This document shows, one piece after another, positions 60,266 through 64,000 of a stretch of 64,000 bases of DNA. The position numbers and the translations under genes were made by a program. Position 1 is the stretch's first letter. Every line of letters begins with the position of its first letter. The notes beneath the pieces are model-generated. The model saw nothing but the letters and a program-made list of their open reading frames with translations. It made no database searches and was not told where the DNA came from. The stretch is from Myxococcota bacterium (GTDB lineage: Bacteria > Myxococcota_A > Bradymonadia > UBA7976 > UBA1532): contig JAKLJY010000016.1 in NCBI GenBank assembly GCA_023150895.1, forward strand, positions 1 to 64,000, read 5' to 3'.

Positions 60266-63200
60266 GTGAACAGGATGAACAAAACGATGCCGAACAACAC
60301 GATGCGCAGGGCGCTGTGGTCCCTGCTGAGCCTGACCTCGGCGCTGGCGCTCGGCGCTTGCGGCGACTCGGTCTCGAGCGGCGGCAAGAAGCCCGACGCG
60401 GCCTGCGAGGGCTTCGGAGGCTGCGGCGAGGTCCCGGATGCCGGCGGCGGCAGCGGCGGCGGTGGGGGCTCGGGGGGAGAGCCCGAGCCGGGCCGCTCTT
60501 GCCTCGAGGACGACGCCTGCGACCCGTCTCAGTACTGCCAGTTCGAAGGCGACGCACCGGAGGGCGTCTGTACCCAGGGCTGTCGCGACGATGCCTCGTG
60601 CGGGGATGGGAACCGCTGCGACCCGTCGACGCGGGACTGCCTGTGCACTTCGGACGCCGCCTGCGGCGCCGACGAGTACTGTGATACCGCCGACGGCGCG
60701 TGCAAACCGGGTTGTCGTCCCGACGCCGCCGACGCCTGCCCGGAGGGGCAGACCTGTAACCCGGCGACCCATGAGTGCGAAGGCGGCGCCCCCGGCCAGG
60801 CGGTTTGCTGCAGCGCGGACGGCGCGAGCTGCAGCCTCGCCGCCGACGCGGCCGCCTGCGAAGGGACGTTCGTCGCGCGGCTCACCTCCTGTGAGCCGAA
60901 CCCGTGCGGCCCCGCCTGCGACGAGGACGCGGACTGCGCCGCGGAGCGCTACTGCTCCAGCGACGGCACGTGCCAGACGGGCTGCCGCGAGGACGATCCC
61001 GCCTCGTGCGGCGAAGGCTTCTCGTGTGACCCCGAGAAGCACACCTGTGAGCCGGACGAAGAGGTCCCCTGCGACCCGCAGGACCCGGATGCGTGCCCGG
61101 ACGGTCAGTTCTGCGATCCCAACACGGGGATGTGCCTCGACGGCTGCGGGGGCGACGCGGACTGTCCCCCGGGGCAGCACTGCGATGACCAGAACATGTG
61201 CGTGCCGAACGACGGCTGCGCCATGGACAACGAGTGCGGTCAGGGTGAGTACTGCGACCCAGCCTTCGGCTGCCGCGAGTTCTGCGGCGAGAACGGCGAC
61301 TGCCAGCCCGACGAGTTCTGCGACCTCGGCGACCCCGCCGGCGGCCGCTGCGTGGCCGGGTGCCGCGACGACGATCAGGACGGCACCAACAACACCCCGG
61401 ACACGGCCACCGACATCGTCCTGGTGAACAACCACGGCGAGGTCCGGGGTGCGCTGGTCTGCCCCGACAACCCCGACTTCTATGCGGTCGAGCTTTTCCA
61501 GCAGGCGCGCATGCAGGTCACCCTGACCGCGGACGACCCCGCGATCGGTGACATCCAGCTGCGCATCTACGAACCGGACGGCCAGACGGTGGCGGCTGAG
61601 GCCATCCAGCCGGGCTCGCCCAAGCGCCTTCGGTTCCCGGCGATGGGCGGGCAGGGCGCACCCCGCCCGGACACCTACTACATCGAGGTCGTGTCGAGCG
61701 ACCCCGTCTCCCAGGCGTACAACCTCTCGGTCACCCTGATCGACGTCGCCGTCGACGGTGCATGTTTCCCGGACGACAGTGAGTTCGACGACGGCGGCCG
61801 GGGCCACAACGCCGCGGTGACCGCCGTCGATCTGGGCTGGAACGGTGCCGCGGACGAGACGTTTACGTTCCGGGGCAGCATCTGCAACGGCGACGAGGAC
61901 TGGTTCACCTTCGACTCGCTGGATGCCAACATGGGCGTCTCCATCGAGCTCAACGTCGAGGGGCTCTCCGGCGACGCGGTGATCGAGCTCTACAATGACG
62001 TCACTGTCCGCAACCTCGGCAACCCGTCGTTCTCCTCCGGTCCCGGGGTGGGCGCGGGTGGCACGGTCAGCTACCGCCTCGACGTTCCCCGCGACCAGGC
62101 GCAGTTCGGTCCCGGTCAGTGGTACGTCCGCCTCCGCGGCGCAGATGCGGCGTCCCTGCTCGACGACTACGGCCTCAACATCCAGCTCCTCCGCCCGCGC
62201 GCCGGTTGCGAAGACGATGGCGCCGAGCCCAACGGTGCTCCCGGTGTCGTGACGGACGCCGCCGATCTCGACGTGCTCACCGGCGGTCTCCCGCGCAATG
62301 ACGATGTCGAGATTCCGGTCGCCGTGCGCCTCTGCCCCCGCGAAGAAGACTGGTACCGCTTCGAAGCCGAAGACGGCGACCAGATCACCGCCTGGGCGAC
62401 GAGCCCCTCCCTTGCCGGCCAAGCGATCGTCGAGATTGCAGGCGCCGACGGCAACGTGCGCGGCATGGGCGGCGAGATGACCCTCGACGGGCAGCCGACG
62501 CGTCCCGCCAGCTACAACGGCGCGCGGCCGGGGGTCCACTACCTCCGGGTGCGCAGCGTCGCCGCCGGCAGCGCCGATCCCTACACGCTCGTCATTCACA
62601 TCAACCCGACGGCGATGTGCGGTGCGGACGTCGCCGAGGTCGGGCCGCAAGCGATGCGCAACGACACCTTCGAGGACGCCGTGCTGTTGACGTCCGACGA
62701 CGTCAATGCCGAGCGGTACGAGTACCTCTCCGGCCTGATTTGTGACGTCGATGGACCCGATCTCGACTGGTACAAGGTCACCGTGCCGGCCAACGAGCCG
62801 CGCGGGTGCATCGAAGCCGCCTTCCAGCCCGCGGATGGCGACCTTCAGCTCGAGGTCTTCGAGGGCGTCAACGATCCGGACGACGACCGTGCGTGCAATC
62901 GGAACGCCGACTGCATGGCGCCCGACGTCCGCGCGTCGCGCCGGTGTCTCGGCGACGGCAACGTCTGCGGCTGCCTCGACGACGGCGACTGCGACGTCGA
63001 CGGCGACGGTCTCGACCGGAACGATGGCCGCTGCGTGAACAGCCGCTGCAAGGTCGCCCTGGCCGACTCCCGCACCGCGGGCATCGAGTTCCTGTCCTTC
63101 GAGCCGGGCACCCTGAGCGAGGGCGACAAGTGGATTCTCGTCTCCGGGCAGAACGGCGGCGAGAACGCCTACAGCCTGAACGTCACCCTCCACGGCGCCC

Positions 63201-63703
63201 GGCCCGAGTGCGCGCCGGACTGGCGCGAGATCGACCAGCCCAACGACGATCCCGCGCAGGCCGTCTTCCTCGGCACCGGCCAGAGCGGCGTCTGCGATGC
63301 GTGGGTCTGCAACGACGAACGCGGCATCGGTGACTGGTACAGCTTCGACATCCCGCCCGGCACCGGCAACCGCACCGTCCTCGTGACCTACGACGAGTTC
63401 AACGACGGCCGCGCCGCCCTGCTCTTCCAGGTCGACGATGCGGCCGGCATGGCGACCTTCTACGAGCGGCCGCCGGAAATTGCCGCCGATCCGCGCGAGG
63501 ATTGCGCCAACATCGACGTCGGCCCGGCGGGCGGCCGCGTCTACGTCTCGGTCACGGGCCGCCGCGAGAACCTCGTCGACAACGATGCGGAGACGAACTA
63601 CACGCTCCGCATCCTGCCCTACGATCCGGTGTCCGATCCGGATGGCCGCTGCGAAGAGTACGTCCCGAACCCCACCGCGGTCTGGGACTTCGCGATTCCC
63701 TGA
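60266..63703 (+). CDS. Large Cys-rich lipoprotein with PPC-like beta-sandwich repeats
   Basis: This 1,145-residue protein has a lipobox LALGAC (Cys32) and a Gly-rich spacer (about 58-72). A Cys-rich block of ~300 residues follows, with repeats such as CDPSQYCQFEGDAPEGVCTQGC and CxxGxxCDPxTxxC. Several beta-sandwich domains of PPC type run to the end (NPDFYAVELFQQARMQVTL, DEDWFTFDSLDANMGVSI, EEDWYRFEAEDGDQITAWA, DLDWYKVTVPANEPRGCI, IGDWYSFDIPPGTGNRTVLV). A short second Cys cluster lies near 880-935. It matches the lipoprotein at 44492-47395 in architecture. I use GTG 60266 (GGGGG site five bases upstream); ATG 60275 or 60302 also fit. It probably sits on the outer membrane surface. Confidence 0.86.
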   Translation: MNRMNKTMPNNTMRRALWSLLSLTSALALGACGDSVSSGGKKPDAACEGFGGCGEVPDAGGGSGGGGGSGGEPEPGRSCLEDDACDPSQYCQFEGDAPEGVCTQGCRDDASCGDGNRCDPSTRDCLCTSDAACGADEYCDTADGACKPGCRPDAADACPEGQTCNPATHECEGGAPGQAVCCSADGASCSLAADAAACEGTFVARLTSCEPNPCGPACDEDADCAAERYCSSDGTCQTGCREDDPASCGEGFSCDPEKHTCEPDEEVPCDPQDPDACPDGQFCDPNTGMCLDGCGGDADCPPGQHCDDQNMCVPNDGCAMDNECGQGEYCDPAFGCREFCGENGDCQPDEFCDLGDPAGGRCVAGCRDDDQDGTNNTPDTATDIVLVNNHGEVRGALVCPDNPDFYAVELFQQARMQVTLTADDPAIGDIQLRIYEPDGQTVAAEAIQPGSPKRLRFPAMGGQGAPRPDTYYIEVVSSDPVSQAYNLSVTLIDVAVDGACFPDDSEFDDGGRGHNAAVTAVDLGWNGAADETFTFRGSICNGDEDWFTFDSLDANMGVSIELNVEGLSGDAVIELYNDVTVRNLGNPSFSSGPGVGAGGTVSYRLDVPRDQAQFGPGQWYVRLRGADAASLLDDYGLNIQLLRPRAGCEDDGAEPNGAPGVVTDAADLDVLTGGLPRNDDVEIPVAVRLCPREEDWYRFEAEDGDQITAWATSPSLAGQAIVEIAGADGNVRGMGGEMTLDGQPTRPASYNGARPGVHYLRVRSVAAGSADPYTLVIHINPTAMCGADVAEVGPQAMRNDTFEDAVLLTSDDVNAERYEYLSGLICDVDGPDLDWYKVTVPANEPRGCIEAAFQPADGDLQLEVFEGVNDPDDDRACNRNADCMAPDVRASRRCLGDGNVCGCLDDGDCDVDGDGLDRNDGRCVNSRCKVALADSRTAGIEFLSFEPGTLSEGDKWILVSGQNGGENAYSLNVTLHGARPECAPDWREIDQPNDDPAQAVFLGTGQSGVCDAWVCNDERGIGDWYSFDIPPGTGNRTVLVTYDEFNDGRAALLFQVDDAAGMATFYERPPEIAADPREDCANIDVGPAGGRVYVSVTGRRENLVDNDAETNYTLRILPYDPVSDPDGRCEEYVPNPTAVWDFAIP

Positions 63704-63898
63704 CCTCGGTCGACCAGGCCGCCGGTCTCTCACTCCTCGCTTCCCGCCCGACGCCGCCCGCTGCCTGCGGGCCCCCTTTCCCCTCCCCCATCTGTCACTC
63801 GATTGGCGGTCGTAGCCGCCGGACGCGCGCGAGCCACGTCGGACCGCGCGCACCGATCCACCCGCAGGTTCCCTCGCGGGCCCGTGCTCACGGGTGCA
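63704..63898. other. Non-coding stretch at the right end
   Basis: This 195-base gap lies between the 63703 stop and the presumed minus-strand gene. It holds the stem-loop at 63756-63772 and a second small stem, CCCGT/ACGGG around GCTC at 63881-63894, just past the minus-strand stop. The sequence is C-rich. I see no gene in it. Confidence 0.5.
63756..63772 (+). terminator. Stem-loop 53 bases after the last lipoprotein gene
   Basis: GCCCGC and GCGGGC pair perfectly around the loop TGCCT, followed by CCCCTTTCCCC. The T run is only three bases, so termination is possible but unproven. Confidence 0.35.
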
Positions 63899-64000
63899 TC
63901 ATTTGGGATTCTCGAGAGAGGAGGTGGCGGCCGGGGCGGCCGGAGGCGCTGGAGAGGCGGGGGGCAGCGAAGACGCGGCAGTGTTCAGGCGGAGGTGAGG
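63899..64000 (-). CDS. C-terminus of a minus-strand gene (partial)
   Basis: On the minus strand a frame is open from the window edge to a TGA at 63901-63899, giving 33 residues with an Ala/Pro/Ser-rich tail (SSLPPASPAPPAAPAA...) ending in SLENPK. A small stem-loop (63881-63894) follows the stop, as expected at a gene end, and the region fits a convergent arrangement with the last lipoprotein. The third-position GC is lower than in the window's other genes, so this is tentative. The function cannot be judged. Confidence 0.35.
   Translation of the reverse strand, partial: PHLRLNTAASSLPPASPAPPAAPAATSSLENPK

Noticed and set aside
60242-63853. Minus-strand open frame of about 1,200 codons opposite the last lipoprotein
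   Set aside because: Same antisense effect; the plus strand has a lipobox and Cys repeats.

Overview
The window is about 70% GC and densely coded, with GTG starts and ATGA/GTGA stop-start overlaps common. The gene content points to a deltaproteobacterial lineage in the Myxococcota/Bradymonadota range: a Ser/Thr kinase fused to an FGE-type (SUMF1-like) domain, long PKD-repeat secreted proteins, cysteine-rich lipoproteins with Gly/Asp-rich linkers, an FtsI carrying a PASTA domain, and a GEMM-class riboswitch. I see no tRNA, rRNA, CRISPR array, insertion sequence or prophage. No database search was possible, so family names rest on motifs read by eye.

Layout. (1) 2-5785, plus strand: the 3' part of an outer-membrane-type protein, argH, a small lipoprotein coupled to argH, and gamma-glutamyltranspeptidase; a small secreted protein (5807-6469, minus) converges on them. 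(2) 6612-21716, minus strand: a division and cell wall (dcw) cluster in the order mraZ-rsmH-ftsL-ftsI-murE-murF-mraY-ftsW-murG-ddl-ftsQ-ftsA-ftsZ. murD, murC and murB are missing from their usual places. ftsW, the last three quarters of mraY and the gap after ftsW form a lower-GC block (roughly 50-60%) that looks imported and ends in a candidate terminator. Three 10-bp-phased TGGGN-type boxes precede mraZ and look like its autoregulatory operator. (3) 22032-24586: a small outer-membrane beta-barrel gene (minus) preceded by a clear GEMM-I riboswitch aptamer, divergent from a YbiT-like ABC-F gene. (4) 24605-37387: short units, namely a Cys-rich lipoprotein, a TXNDC17-like thioredoxin with a small zinc-ribbon membrane protein, a TrpG/PabA-type amidotransferase, the kinase-FGE fusion, a tight desaturase-membrane protein-fluC-alr operon, a MlaC-like protein with a lipoprotein, a tandem PilZ-like pair, and ydcF- and yqgE-like genes. 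(5) 37384-44501: a degenerate HD-GYP-like protein and two HEAT-repeat proteins, all three sharing an N-terminal module that I cannot name. (6) 44492-63703: a block of very large surface or secreted proteins, with two related Cys-rich/beta-sandwich lipoproteins flanking a 2,619-residue toroid-plus-PKD protein and a 1,278-residue PKD-plus-propeller protein. The right edge probably holds the C-terminus of a minus-strand gene.

How it fits together. The dcw cluster makes and places septal meso-DAP peptidoglycan; alr and ddl supply D-Ala and D-Ala-D-Ala. A cyclic-dinucleotide theme recurs in the riboswitch, the PilZ-like pair and the HD-GYP-like protein. The most promising undescribed material is the riboswitch-controlled outer-membrane gene, the three-gene family around 37-44 kb, and the 19-kb surface-protein block.
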